This document shows positions 51,589 through 60,718 of a stretch of DNA of 64,000 nt, in pieces. The stretch lies in assembly GCA_948945085.1 (NCBI GenBank), contig CARBGY010000005.1:1-64000 (forward strand). Reading direction: 5' to 3'. The notes beneath the pieces are model-generated. The model had not been told where the DNA came from. It did not search any database and saw nothing but the letters and a program-made list of their open reading frames with translations. Position numbers and translations under genes: made by a program. How positions within the stretch are numbered: position 1 is the stretch's first letter; the number at the start of each line of letters is the position of its first letter. Source of the stretch: an uncultured Candidatus Saccharibacteria bacterium. GTDB lineage: Bacteria; Patescibacteriota; Saccharimonadia; Saccharimonadales; Saccharimonadaceae.

Positions 51589-54075
51589 ATGGATAGTGAA
51601 TTTAGTGAAATGATGAATCGATTGTCTGAGAATGCGAGATTTGCACTTCAGAAGGCGGATTTGTTTAGTAAAAAATATAATAATGGCTATATGGGGACGG
51701 AGCATATTTTGCTGGGGATTTTGGCGCAGGATGTGTCAGTTGGGGCGAAGGTTTTGTCATCTTATGGGGTAACGTTAGAGAAAGCGGAGAAAGCTCTAGG
51801 TCAGGAAGCAAGTGAGGTGAATGGGAATTCTTCGATGGCGATGATGTCGCTTTCGGAAGCGGCGGTTTTGACGATTAGGATGGCAAGTCATTATACTATA
51901 GAACGAGGGGTGGAAACTATCGGGACGGAATATTTACTTTATGCCTTACTTTGTCAACCGAATTCGCGCGGAGCGATGCTACTGAAGAAAATGGGGGTGG
52001 ATAATGACGATGTGCAAAATGCGTTGGAAGCGGGGATGGACGCGCAGGTGCGTATACAAGAGAACTTAAAGAAGCAGAAAGAGTATCAGAAAAAGCCTTT
52101 GAAGTGGCTAAAGCGTTTTGGGACGGATTTGACGGAATTAGCAAAAGAGGGGAAACTAGATACAGTGATTGGTCGCGAGCGAGAAATTGAACGCGTGGTG
52201 ACAGTACTAAGTCGTCGAACTAAATCGAATCCGGTTTTGATTGGGGAGGCGGGTGTAGGTAAGACTGCGATTGTTGAAGGGTTGGCGGAACGGATGATGA
52301 AAAATGACGTGCCAGGAGTGTTGATTGGGAAGAGAATCATTCAGGTTGACCTTTCGACAATGGTGGCGGGGACGAAATTCCGCGGGGAATTTGAGGAGCG
52401 GATAAAGGGAGTGATTGACGAAGCGACCGAGAATGACGATGTGATTCTGTTCATTGATGAGTTGCATCTTTTGATGGGGGCAGGTGCGGGAGAGGGGTCG
52501 ATGGATGCGGCGAATATTTTGAAGCCGGCGCTAGCCAGAGGACAATTACAGTTAATCGGGGCGACGACGATGGATGAATATCGTAAGCATATCGAGAAAG
52601 ATAAAGCGTTGTCGCGTAGGTTTCAGGTTGTGATGGTGGAGGAACCGAGCGCTGAGGTAACGTTGAAAATTTTGAAGGGAGTAAAGAAACATTACGAGAA
52701 GCATCACGGAGTGAAAATTCCGGATGAGATGTTGGAAACGGCGATTAATATGTCGGGCCGATATATTAATGATCGGTTTATGCCGGATAAGGTCATCGAT
52801 GTAATTGATGAGGCGGCGGCGATTAGTAAGGTGGCGGCAGATAAAAAAGGCGGAAGCGAGTATAAGAAGTTGAAGGTGCAGGTTAAGGAAGCTGAAGAGA
52901 AAATGGCGGAAATGGCCGAGAAGGAAGACTTCGAAGCGGCGGCACTTTGTAAGACTGAGTTGGAGAAGGCAAAAGCGCGTCTGAAGGAAATGAAGAAAAA
53001 GAGTGACGACGAAAAACGTCCAGTTTTGTCGGAAAATGATTTGGCGCAAGCGGTGAGCTTAAAGACAGGTATTCCAGTATCAAAGGTGCACGGATCGGAG
53101 CTTGCGATGTTGGGGGATTTGGAGGGACATTTACAAAAGAGTGTGGTGGGGCAAAATGAGGCGGTGAAGGCGGTGGCGAAGTCGATTCGACGGGGGCGAA
53201 GCGGAGTTGCGGATGCGCGGAGGCCGATTGGAAGTTTTCTGTTTATGGGTCCGACTGGTGTTGGTAAAACGGAGCTAGCACGGGTAATTGCGAGAGAGGT
53301 GTTTGGGGGAGAAAATGCGCTTATTAAAATTGATATGAGCGAGTTTGGGGAGAAGCATAATGTTTCGCGACTAGTGGGGGCGCCAGCGGGGTATGTTGGC
53401 TATGAAGATGGGGGAAAGTTGACAGAAATGGTGCGACGAAAACCGTATTCAGTAGTCTTATTCGATGAGATTGAGAAGGCACATCCAGATGTATATAATA
53501 TGTTGCTACAGATTCTTGAGGACGGAGAGTTGACGGATGGTCAAGGTATGAAGGTGAAATTTAATAATGCGATTGTGATTTTAACTTCGAATCTAGGCGC
53601 GGATGAGATGTATCGTGAGGATGAGATGGGGTTTGTCGGAAAGGGAGTAAAAGAGAAGCGAAAGCTCGAGGCAGAGTATGAAGTGAGTAAAAGTGCGGCG
53701 ATGCGCGCACTGAAAAAAGCAATGAAGCCAGAGTTAATCAACAGGTTGGATGGAATTTTAGTGTTTAGGCCGTTGACGCATGAGAATGTTGAAAAGATTT
53801 TCGATAATTTGTTGGAAGAGCTAAGGAAGCGTTTGGCAATGAAGAAACTGGGCGTGAAGGTGAATGATAATGTAAAAGAATATCTGATTGAGAAGGGATA
53901 TGACCCGAAGAACGGGGCAAGACCGTTGCGACGAGTGTTGGAAGATGAAATTGAGACTTTAGTGGCGGATGAGATTATTGCGGGTAAACTTCAAGATGGA
54001 GATATTGCGGAGATTAGTTTAGCGAAGGCGAAGGATGGCGAAAAGAGTTTGAAGCTAAAGGTTGTGAATGGATGA
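51589..54075 (+). CDS. clpC: ClpC-type AAA+ unfoldase
   Basis: 828 residues. Two N-terminal Clp_N repeats (about 5-70 and 85-150), AAA domain 1 with [13 protein letters not shown], a short middle domain with a UVR-like [17 protein letters not shown] segment, AAA domain 2 with [13 protein letters not shown] and a ClpP-facing C-terminal domain D2. The short middle domain marks ClpC rather than ClpB. It feeds unfolded proteins to ClpP, which is encoded two genes downstream. The ATG at 51589 is preferred; the open frame to 51511 would begin inside the CIRCE element. A CIRCE-controlled operon of clpC, a membrane peptidase and clpP is implied by tight spacing. Confidence 0.95.
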   Translation: MDSEFSEMMNRLSENARFALQKADLFSKKYNNGYMGTEHILLGILAQDVSVGAKVLSSYGVTLEKAEKALGQEASEVNGNSSMAMMSLSEAAVLTIRMASHYTIERGVETIGTEYLLYALLCQPNSRGAMLLKKMGVDNDDVQNALEAGMDAQVRIQENLKKQKEYQKKPLKWLKRFGTDLTELAKEGKLDTVIGREREIERVVTVLSRRTKSNPVLIGEAGVGKTAIVEGLAERMMKNDVPGVLIGKRIIQVDLSTMVAGTKFRGEFEERIKGVIDEATENDDVILFIDELHLLMGAGAGEGSMDAANILKPALARGQLQLIGATTMDEYRKHIEKDKALSRRFQVVMVEEPSAEVTLKILKGVKKHYEKHHGVKIPDEMLETAINMSGRYINDRFMPDKVIDVIDEAAAISKVAADKKGGSEYKKLKVQVKEAEEKMAEMAEKEDFEAAALCKTELEKAKARLKEMKKKSDDEKRPVLSENDLAQAVSLKTGIPVSKVHGSELAMLGDLEGHLQKSVVGQNEAVKAVAKSIRRGRSGVADARRPIGSFLFMGPTGVGKTELARVIAREVFGGENALIKIDMSEFGEKHNVSRLVGAPAGYVGYEDGGKLTEMVRRKPYSVVLFDEIEKAHPDVYNMLLQILEDGELTDGQGMKVKFNNAIVILTSNLGADEMYREDEMGFVGKGVKEKRKLEAEYEVSKSAAMRALKKAMKPELINRLDGILVFRPLTHENVEKIFDNLLEELRKRLAMKKLGVKVNDNVKEYLIEKGYDPKNGARPLRRVLEDEIETLVADEIIAGKLQDGDIAEISLAKAKDGEKSLKLKVVNG

Positions 54076-55069
54076 GGAACTAGTTAGAGAAGAGCCGAGG
54101 CGACAAAAGGGGATTAGTAGTTTTTGGTGGGTGGGGCTAGTTATAGCAACTGTGGTGGGGTGGATGATTTGGCAGATTCCGGCAGTGCAGGATATTTGGA
54201 TGGGATGGGGATATGAGCTGGAGGGGAAAGTAGCGGAGACGGTTGAAGGACTAGAATTAACAGAAGGAGCGGAGCGGATTCTGAAAGCATCGAGGCCATT
54301 GGTGGAGGAGAGTGAAAGTTTTAATGAACATTGTAACAGTCACGATGCAGATATTTCGTTACTGGGATGTTATGCAGATGGGAAGATTTATGTATATGAA
54401 GTCACAGTAGCAGAAATTGCGGCGGCAAATAAGGTGACGATGGCGCATGAGCTATTGCACGCGATTTGGGATCGGTTGGGATTCTTTGAGAAGGGCGAAG
54501 TTGAGGGGTGGTTAGAGGAAATCTATGCGAGTCGGCGGGAGTGGTTTGATGGTGAGCTGGAGACGTATAGTGATGAGGAGAGATTGGAAGAGATTTATGC
54601 GCGGGCGGGGACGAAGTTAAGGGATTTGCCGGAAGGACTGGAGCGACATTATGCGAAGTTTTTTCGGAATCGTGCGAGGGTAGTTGATTACTACGAAGAA
54701 TACGAGGCGCCGTTTTTAGCGTTAAAGATGGAGATGGAGACGCTCGCAGAGACGATTATACGGGTGAAAATGGAGATTGACGTGGAAAAAGTGGCTTATG
54801 AAGGGGAAGTAGCGGATCTGGATATGAGAATTCGAGAGTTTAATAGTTGCCTAGAGGTGGCGGGCTGTATAGCGAGTGTTGAGGAGGCATGGGGGCGAGG
54901 GACGACGCTAAATCAGGAAAAAGAAGCACTAGAGTTAACAAGAGATCGATTAAATGAGAAAATTATGGAGAATAATGAAAGGATTGATAATTATCGAGAG
55001 ATGCAAGAGAGAATTGGTCGGTTAAATCGAGCGATGAATTCGAATTTAGTAACGGTGGATGAAGTATAA
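54068..55069 (+). CDS. Membrane-anchored HExxH metallopeptidase-like protein
   Basis: 333 residues. One N-terminal membrane helix (WWVGLVIATVVGWMIWQIP, about residues 19-37) precedes an extracellular part with MAHELLHAIWDRLG near residue 127, a zincin HExxH motif. A long coiled coil follows (about 215-325). The coil and single anchor suggest an oligomeric surface protease or a protein-quality factor. The family is not recognised. It overlaps clpC by 8 bases and is followed after 17 bases by clpP, so it is co-expressed with the Clp protease under CIRCE control. Confidence 0.8.
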   Translation: MDEELVREEPRRQKGISSFWWVGLVIATVVGWMIWQIPAVQDIWMGWGYELEGKVAETVEGLELTEGAERILKASRPLVEESESFNEHCNSHDADISLLGCYADGKIYVYEVTVAEIAAANKVTMAHELLHAIWDRLGFFEKGEVEGWLEEIYASRREWFDGELETYSDEERLEEIYARAGTKLRDLPEGLERHYAKFFRNRARVVDYYEEYEAPFLALKMEMETLAETIIRVKMEIDVEKVAYEGEVADLDMRIREFNSCLEVAGCIASVEEAWGRGTTLNQEKEALELTRDRLNEKIMENNERIDNYREMQERIGRLNRAMNSNLVTVDEV

Positions 55070-55086
55070 TTAAATAAAGGAGTTTT

Positions 55087-55686
55087 ATGGAGAAAGCAAA
55101 AAATTATTTAGTACCAACAGTGATCGAAGAAACGAGTCGAGGGGAGCGGGCATATGATATTTATTCGAGATTATTGAATGAGCGAATTGTGTTTTTGGGT
55201 GATCAGGTGAATTCGCAGACGGCGAATTTAGTAGTAGCACAGTTGCTGTTTTTGGCGAATGAAGATCCGAAAAGAGATATTAAGCTATATATTAACTCAC
55301 CAGGGGGTTCGGTCTATGATGGGCTGGCGATTATTGATACGATGAATTATATTAAGCCGGATGTGCAGACGATTGGGATTGGCCTACAGGCTTCGATGGG
55401 GGCGATGTTGCTAGCATGTGGAGCTAAGGGAAAGAGGTTTGTACTACCGAATGCGAGGATTATGATTCATCAGCCAAGTTCAGGAACAGAAGGAAAGATC
55501 ACCGATCAGGAGATTGCGCTTAAGGAGGGTGTGTATTTGAAGCGAAAGTTGGTGGAAATTTTTGCAGAGCGAACAGGGAAGAGTGTGAAACAAGTAGAGA
55601 AGGATATGGATCGGGATAATTGGATGGGGGCGGAAGACGCGAAAGAGTACGGAATTGTTGACGAAGTGATTAAGGTTGACAAATAG
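55087..55686 (+). CDS. clpP: ATP-dependent Clp protease proteolytic subunit
   Basis: 199 residues. Catalytic triad: Ser in [14 protein letters not shown] near residue 101, His in [10 protein letters not shown] near 126 and Asp in DMDRDNWM near 175. [16 protein letters not shown] is the oxyanion-hole strand. The family features are complete. AAAGGAG precedes the ATG. It is the third gene of the CIRCE operon and partners with ClpC. Confidence 0.97.
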   Translation: MEKAKNYLVPTVIEETSRGERAYDIYSRLLNERIVFLGDQVNSQTANLVVAQLLFLANEDPKRDIKLYINSPGGSVYDGLAIIDTMNYIKPDVQTIGIGLQASMGAMLLACGAKGKRFVLPNARIMIHQPSSGTEGKITDQEIALKEGVYLKRKLVEIFAERTGKSVKQVEKDMDRDNWMGAEDAKEYGIVDEVIKVDK

Positions 55687-55704
55687 AAATAAGTGTGCTA
55701 GTAT
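55676..55704 (+). promoter_or_regulatory. Promoter of rnhA
   Basis: TTGACA at 55676-55681 (overlapping the end of clpP) and TAGTAT at 55699-55704, spacer 17. Confidence 0.75.
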
Positions 55705-55750
55705 AAGGATATGGCTCTGCTAGACGAGCAGGGATTTTGAGGAGGTAAAA

Positions 55751-56188
55751 ATGAAAGTTTTATGGACGGATGGTAGTGCGAGTCCGAACCCGGGGCCTGG
55801 GGGGTTTGCGGTGATTGAGGATGGGAAACCGGTAGTGTTAGGATGCGAAAAGGATTCGACAAATATTCGGATGGAGGGGAAGGCGATGATTGCGGCGATG
55901 AAATATGCTGGTGAGGAGGGGTGTGAGATTCATAGCGACTCGGAATTTTGGATTAATGTTTTAACGAAGTGGGCGTCGGGGTGGAAGGCGAAAGGTTGGA
56001 AAAAGAGTAAGGGGGAGATTAAGAATTTGGATATTGTGCAGGAGCTTTACGGACTATATGAAGAGCTGATACGGAAAGGAAAGGTAAAGTTAGTTTGGGT
56101 GCGGGGGCATGTTGGAACAGAAATGAACGAGCTTGCGGACGTGTGGGCGAATAGAGCGCGACGAGGGGAGACACTTGAGGAGGTTTAG
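55751..56188 (+). CDS. rnhA: Ribonuclease HI
   Basis: 145 residues. It cuts RNA in RNA-DNA hybrids. Catalytic acids lie in WTDGSASPNPGPGG (Asp), RMEGKAMIAAM (Glu), IHSDSEF (Asp) and GTEMNELADVWAN (Asp), in the usual order. The basic handle KASGWKAKGWKKSKGE-like segment (near residues 74-90) is present. AGGAGG precedes the ATG. It has its own promoter and ends just before a convergent gene. Confidence 0.94.
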   Translation: MKVLWTDGSASPNPGPGGFAVIEDGKPVVLGCEKDSTNIRMEGKAMIAAMKYAGEEGCEIHSDSEFWINVLTKWASGWKAKGWKKSKGEIKNLDIVQELYGLYEELIRKGKVKLVWVRGHVGTEMNELADVWANRARRGETLEEV

Positions 56189-56194
56189 CGGGGG

Positions 56195-57031
56195 TTAGAA
56201 TCTGCGGCCAGGGCGGTAGGGGCGACGACGGTTGGTGATGATAAGAACTACAATAAGTGTAAGCGCGACGGAGATGATGAGGATTTGGGGGAGTAAGCTG
56301 GTGAGGCGGAAACGACTATCGGATTCGGGGCTGTCGTTAGTAATATCGTTAGTGAGGGGGATGTCGATGGTTTCCGGAGCGGGCTCGGGGGATGAGGTGT
56401 TGTTGGTATTGTTGGTGCTGGTGAGGGTTGCTGGGGTGGTTGGAGCGGTTGGGGTGATCGGAGTGGTTTGAGTGTTTGAGGGGGTTTGGGGGTTGGAAGT
56501 TGGGTTTGAAACGACTGGAGCTGAATTTGAATTTGAATGCTGAGTATTAGGAGTGGAAGGTCGGGTTGTGGGGTTAGTGGAGGTGTTTTTGTCGGCGGTG
56601 CTGCCGGAAGTGTTGCCGGAAAGGTTGGGGTGGGAAGCTTCGTATTCGCGTTTTGTGATGCCGAATTTGAGTTTGCAGGCGATAACAGCGTCGCTGGCGG
56701 TTTTTTGTAGAGCAATGAGATCTTCGGCGCGCATGGTGTCGTAGATGGAGATGACGTGGCGAAGATCGGCGACTAGACGAAAGAGGTACTGGTACTCTTT
56801 GTAAAATTCGGTCGTGGAGGCTAAAGTGGTGGGAGTGAGGGAATAATAATCAAAATAGTGATCGATGGATTCGATGCTTCGGATAGCGGATTCGAAATCG
56901 GCACGGGTGGGGATAGTGGTGGTAGTAGTTGTAGCGGAAGTGGTAGTCGTAGCGGAGACAGGAGCTAGGGTGAAGGGTAAGCATAGACAGCTGTTGATAA
57001 AAATTGCGCACAAAAATAATAGTTTTTTCAC
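56195..57031 (-). CDS. Secreted stalk protein, Ser/Thr/Asn/Pro-rich
   Basis: About 278 residues. A signal peptide (KKLLFLCAIFINSCLCLPFTLAP) leads to a Thr run, a short helical domain (about 40-125, FYKEYQYLFRLVADLRHVI), a ~110-residue Ser/Thr/Asn/Pro-rich stretch and a C-terminal membrane helix (ILIISVALTLIVVLIITNRRR). It is a surface-exposed stalk held at the C-terminus; I recognise no family. The GTG at 57031 is chosen because GAGGA lies about 7 bases upstream on the minus strand; ATG codons further upstream are alternatives. Low-complexity tandem triplets on the DNA level may vary in length between strains. Confidence 0.72.
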   Translation of the reverse strand: MKKLLFLCAIFINSCLCLPFTLAPVSATTTTSATTTTTTIPTRADFESAIRSIESIDHYFDYYSLTPTTLASTTEFYKEYQYLFRLVADLRHVISIYDTMRAEDLIALQKTASDAVIACKLKFGITKREYEASHPNLSGNTSGSTADKNTSTNPTTRPSTPNTQHSNSNSAPVVSNPTSNPQTPSNTQTTPITPTAPTTPATLTSTNNTNNTSSPEPAPETIDIPLTNDITNDSPESDSRFRLTSLLPQILIISVALTLIVVLIITNRRRPYRPGRRF

Positions 57032-57205
57032 CGATAGTTCCTCTTTAATTAAGCTCATTTTAGCAAGTGGGAAAATAAATGGCAAGCAGTAGCAGTTTAA
57101 AAATTTTGTTGTCATAACTCGCGGAGTTATTAGTAGATTTTTGAGTAACAGATTTTTGGGCTGACGATTGATTTCTTTGCGTTAGTGTATGATATAATGA
57201 GAGGT

Positions 57206-57781
57206 ATGAAGAAGATCGTAGTGAAGAGTTTGCTTGCAAATGTAGAGAGGCTGGAGCGACAGATAGCGCGGATGGGCATGGAATTTACACCGATGGTATG
57301 GCAACAAGAGCGAATTTTTGTACCGAGCGATTATCGGCCGGGGATGAACCAGGCACGGATGATTATCCGAACAGAGGTTCAGACTACGAAGCAACCGGCG
57401 GGCTATAGGCTTTTCTTGAAGCGGCATATTGGGGATAGCGGAATAGATATTGTACATGAAACGGCGGTGGCAGATTATAATGAAACGGTGGAGATTGTAC
57501 AACAATTAGGATTTCGGACATTGGCGGAGATTAGTCGGCGACGGAGGGAGCTAAGGTTGGATGAGCAAACGGTTTTTAATCTCGATACAGTGGAGGGGCT
57601 TATGGGGACGTTTTTGAAGATTGAGGTGGGGATTGGGAATGGTTCGTCGGTAGATGCGGCAAGGAAGGAAGTTTTTAGGACGCTGGATTTACTGGGGCAG
57701 GAGACTTTTATTATGCAGACTTATGCGGATTTGATGACGCAACAGATGCAGCCGTACTATTTGCCAGGGAAGGAAAAATAG
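57206..57781 (+). CDS. CYTH-like (triphosphate tunnel) domain protein
   Basis: 191 residues. The pattern LLANVERLERQIARMG, FVPSDYRPGMNQARMIIRTE, YRLFLKRHIGDSG and TFLKIEVGIGN fits a CYTH/triphosphate-tunnel fold, whose members act as adenylate cyclases or inorganic triphosphatases. The N-terminal ExExK strand typical of the family is degenerate, so activity is uncertain. The ATG at 57206 is preferred because TATAAT (57193-57198) ends 7 bases before it; a GTG at 57185 would lie within the promoter. It is convergent with cassette A6, which begins 9 bases after its stop. Confidence 0.72.
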   Translation: MKKIVVKSLLANVERLERQIARMGMEFTPMVWQQERIFVPSDYRPGMNQARMIIRTEVQTTKQPAGYRLFLKRHIGDSGIDIVHETAVADYNETVEIVQQLGFRTLAEISRRRRELRLDEQTVFNLDTVEGLMGTFLKIEVGIGNGSSVDAARKEVFRTLDLLGQETFIMQTYADLMTQQMQPYYLPGKEK

Positions 57782-57790
57782 GGGGGATTT

Positions 57791-57969
57791 TTAGTGCACC
57801 GAGAAACCGCTGAATCGATAGTAGTAGTGCGACGGGTAGACGTTAGTGCTACCGAAATCGAGGTAGTACGCGTTCGTAGCATTAGGATAAGTAGTGGCTA
57901 ACCAATAGAAGCTGCTGATGCTAGCATATTTTAACGATCCAGTATCTAGACGAATATCCCCGCCGCGTA
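57791..57969 (-). repeat. DGR-type variable cassette A6
   Basis: 179 bases including the stop; the module starts RGGDIRLDTGSL and ends RFSGFSVH. It begins 38 bases after the stop of the KwaB-like gene, in the same orientation and in the +1 frame. It is the most diverged of the six: it also has silent or near-silent changes in constant codons (for example ATT, TCG, TTA, TAT), so it is probably older. Variable codons again end in C or T. Confidence 0.85.
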
Positions 57970-58007
57970 CTACTATGATGGAGTTTAACTGTGGATGGGG
58001 GTTATTG

Positions 58008-59234
58008 TTAGCCCCGTGGCGGTTCGCCTTCAGGTTCGGAGAGGAGTTTTTTGGATTTAATCTCGTAGCGGCGACCATTGACGGGGGAAATGAAGTAATC
58101 TTCGGCGAGAAGGTTGATAAACATGGTGAGATCTTTGTCGTCCATGATGATGATTGAGCCGTCATCGTCGGTCATTAGCTCGAGTTGCATTTCGTCAGCA
58201 TAATCAATAAGTTTGTCCTGAGACATTTCTTCGGCGATGTCGAGAGATTGGAGTTTTTTGACGAGGGGCTTTTTGTCCTGGAGAAGGCCGTTTAAGGTTA
58301 GTCCTTCAGCGAAAGAGAGTTTGTATTTGTCGCTGAGCTCTTTGGCTTTAGCATCGGCGATAACTTGAGATTTGTAATCGTACTGGAAGAGGTTCTCAAA
58401 TTTAGTTTGGTTGAAGATGATAACGGTATTATCGACGATGGCGACTTGGTTGTCGTCGGGGACTTTAAGGGCGACTTCGGCAGAGAAAGGTTCGAAACCT
58501 TCACCATTAAGCTCCCAAGAAGAGCCACTTTTAAGGGCAGAGGAGGCTGAAATGGCTTTAGCAATGTAGAAAACTTTTGTGCCGCCTTCGTTACCAGGGT
58601 AGGTGAAGCGAGCGATGATGCCTTTTATTTTCTTGAATTCGTCAAGGTGGTCGCTCATGGAATCGATATTGCGATACTCATGTTCGATGAGGTGGATGAG
58701 AGTTTCGGCGCGGCCGACGTTGCTGAGGTTAGTACGGTAGATAACCTTGTCTTCGCCGTCGGATTTTTCATATTCGCGACATTCAAGACCTTTGTCGGCT
58801 TCTTTTATAATATAGCCAGTAGCTTCTTGCATGAAGAGGGCTTTAACGCTAGCAGTAAGCTGTTCGGAGTAGCGGACGCGATAAGGTGTGTAATTTTTGT
58901 TGAAAAGGAAGAGTTCGACGGAGACGTTGTTTTTAACTTCGTCAATTTCGTTTGCCCAATGAAAAACATCGAAGGTATTTTTAGGTCGGGAGGGAGATAA
59001 TGGGGCACTAGGTTCGGAAGAAGAGCTGATGTTGCTGGAGTTTGTGCTGTTTGAATCGGTGTTTGAATCGTTTGAATCAGTATCGTCGGAGCTTGTAGGC
59101 AAAGACGCATCATCGGTTACTTCAATGGTAACTTCGGTAGTTTCGATTTCGATAGATTCATGGTTGGCATCTTCATTTGTGTTTACAGATGTATCCTGAG
59201 CGGCTTGGTTAGCGCGCATGTCTTGTTCTTCCAT
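58008..59234 (-). CDS. DUF4868 / KwaB-like protein
   Basis: 408 residues. An acidic Ser/Thr/Asn/Asp-rich N-terminus of about 90 residues precedes a folded region; VAIVDNTVIIFNQTKFENLFQYD followed by an alanine/lysine helix resembles the DUF4868 domain of KwaB, the effector of the Kiwa anti-phage system. The assignment is by eye and moderate. No KwaA-type membrane partner is adjacent in the same operon; the membrane gene at 59573 is divergent. CGAGGT precedes the ATG at 59234, and TATACT lies upstream on the minus strand; the frame continues to 59372 but without a ribosome site. Confidence 0.7.
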   Translation of the reverse strand: MEEQDMRANQAAQDTSVNTNEDANHESIEIETTEVTIEVTDDASLPTSSDDTDSNDSNTDSNSTNSSNISSSSEPSAPLSPSRPKNTFDVFHWANEIDEVKNNVSVELFLFNKNYTPYRVRYSEQLTASVKALFMQEATGYIIKEADKGLECREYEKSDGEDKVIYRTNLSNVGRAETLIHLIEHEYRNIDSMSDHLDEFKKIKGIIARFTYPGNEGGTKVFYIAKAISASSALKSGSSWELNGEGFEPFSAEVALKVPDDNQVAIVDNTVIIFNQTKFENLFQYDYKSQVIADAKAKELSDKYKLSFAEGLTLNGLLQDKKPLVKKLQSLDIAEEMSQDKLIDYADEMQLELMTDDDGSIIIMDDKDLTMFINLLAEDYFISPVNGRRYEIKSKKLLSEPEGEPPRG

Positions 59235-59371
59235 ATTTACCTCGCTTTTCGTTAAGTATAACGCAAAAAAACAGAAAAGGGAAGGACGTTTTTGGAGGGA
59301 TGTGAGCTCGGGTTGAGATGAACTTAGGTGATTAGAAGAACGATGATTTTGGGATAAAACTGATATAAACA

Positions 59372-59400
59372 TTGACTTTTTCTATAAAGTATGCTACAAT
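59372..59400 (+). promoter_or_regulatory. Promoter with long leader for membrane-protein gene
   Basis: TTGACT at 59372-59377 and TACAAT at 59395-59400, spacer 17. The leader to 59573 is about 165 nt and contains TCTAATTTTAAGAGA and TTACGCATAAATTACG repeats that can fold. Its function is unknown. Confidence 0.75.
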
Positions 59401-59572
59401 GGAAGTATAGGGGTATTATTTTGTATGATATCCTGTATAGCAACTTAAAATCATCTCTAATTTTAAGAGAATTACGCATAAATTACGTAAGGATCAGACG
59501 TTGATGACAAGGTTGCTAGGGTAGTTGTTGAAAAAAGATCATGATGAAAGGTCATAGAAAAGGAGGGAAACT

Positions 59573-60589
59573 ATGAGTAATGTAGATGATCGGATCAAGC
59601 AGATGATGAACCAGAAAGGAGGGGAAAGGAAAGCTGCATCGAAGAAGCCAATGTCGCCAGACGAAATCTGGGAGCAGACTAAGAAAGAGACTAGTGAAGC
59701 GGGTGGTAGCAAGAAGACATATGATGATTTTGAAGATTTTCAGGAGCCGAAACGGAAGAAGAGAAAAAGGAGAAGACTGTTTAGGAAACGTCCAGGGAAG
59801 TGGACACCGACTTGGTGGCAGAAGGTATTGCTGACGGTTGGATTTTTGCTGGCTATATATATGTTGGCAAGGATTAGCATTAGCCTGGTCGGATCGTGGC
59901 AATCAGCAGCAACATCGACGATCAATACCGATACGGGGAAGATACGTGCATATACTCATGTCGAGTATATGGAATACGTACAGCGACATTCGAAGAGAGC
60001 TGTTAGTTCTGAGCAGCTTGTAGATTACATGGTCGAGCACAATGTTAGCCTCCGGCGGGCCGAGAAGGAATTGATTTGGTCGGCTTGGAAACAGGCGCTA
60101 GTAATGGCGACAGGGTGGATGTTTACCGGTAATCACTGGTCGTTCAAGTCCTGGGCAAGGTTCTCGATGAATTTTAGCCTGTTTTTGATTGTTGCAGTGA
60201 TTGGTGTTATGGTGATTTGGAATTTAATCGCCAACTACCGAGATGCAAAATTAGATCACAATGAAAAGGAGCAATGGATATATATTGCTTGGCACGCTTT
60301 GCCACAGTGGAAACTGGTTGGGGGAGCGGTCGCATTTGTGGTCGGTGTGTTGCAGGGAGTAGGTAGCTTTCGAGCTTGGTACTTGAAGGCTTTCTTAATT
60401 GTCGTAGTGGCTCTGATTTTATTGAAGGTATTAAAGAGTCGCGCGCTCAGAAGAATTGGCTATCGTTTGCAGGAGTCGGTGGATTTAGAAAAATTAGCAC
60501 CAGAACTTGCGAAGAAGTTGCAAGAACGAAAATGCAAGCAGAGCGACTATATACGTCGGAGACGTAGGAGAAATAGTGGTTGGAGGTGA
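59573..60589 (+). CDS. Hypothetical multi-span membrane protein
   Basis: 338 residues. The cytoplasmic N-terminus (about 1-85) is Lys/Arg/Glu-rich (KRKKRKRRRLFRKRPGKW). One membrane helix lies near 88-112 (VLLTVGFLLAIYMLARISISL), then an extracellular loop of ~90 residues, then three more helices (FSLFLIVAVIGVMVIW, LVGGAVAFVVGVLQGVG and AFLIVVVALILLKVL) and a basic C-terminus. I recognise no family. AGGAGGG precedes the ATG. It has its own strong promoter and terminator. Confidence 0.78.
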   Translation: MSNVDDRIKQMMNQKGGERKAASKKPMSPDEIWEQTKKETSEAGGSKKTYDDFEDFQEPKRKKRKRRRLFRKRPGKWTPTWWQKVLLTVGFLLAIYMLARISISLVGSWQSAATSTINTDTGKIRAYTHVEYMEYVQRHSKRAVSSEQLVDYMVEHNVSLRRAEKELIWSAWKQALVMATGWMFTGNHWSFKSWARFSMNFSLFLIVAVIGVMVIWNLIANYRDAKLDHNEKEQWIYIAWHALPQWKLVGGAVAFVVGVLQGVGSFRAWYLKAFLIVVVALILLKVLKSRALRRIGYRLQESVDLEKLAPELAKKLQERKCKQSDYIRRRRRRNSGWR

Positions 60590-60596
60590 TTAAGTA

Positions 60597-60622
60597 AAAC
60601 TGCCCAGTTTGGGCAGTTTTTT
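60597..60622 (+). terminator. Terminator of membrane-protein gene
   Basis: AAAACTGCCCA / GGGCAGTTTT hairpin with T6 tail. Confidence 0.85.
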
Positions 60623-60636
60623 CATGAGAAAAGGAG

Positions 60637-60718
60637 TTTTCCACATTATAGTTACCCCTGTTGTAATCTAGGAGTTATACACATTGTGGAAAACTTTTGG
60701 GAGTTATAACAGGGGTGA
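60637..60718. other. Cluster of three DnaA-box-like sites in an inverted repeat
   Basis: TTTTCCACA (60637-60645), TTATACACA (60675-60683, a perfect strong DnaA box) and TGTGGAAAA (60685-60693, reverse of TTTTCCACA) lie within 57 bases. A 15-base inverted pair (60652-60666 and 60704-60718, 13 of 15 pairing) frames two of them. An AT-rich tract follows. From 60719 to 61325 I see no convincing gene. It could be an origin, a DnaA titration or regulatory site, or chance in AT-rich DNA. Confidence 0.55.

Noticed and set aside
57791..58165. 124-codon frame joining the end of the KwaB-like gene to cassette A6
   Set aside because: Same situation: the first part is an out-of-frame shadow; only the cassette is supported.
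60637..60718. Chromosomal origin of replication as a firm call
   Set aside because: DnaA boxes are present but there is no visible strand-composition switch and no dnaA nearby; kept only as a candidate site.
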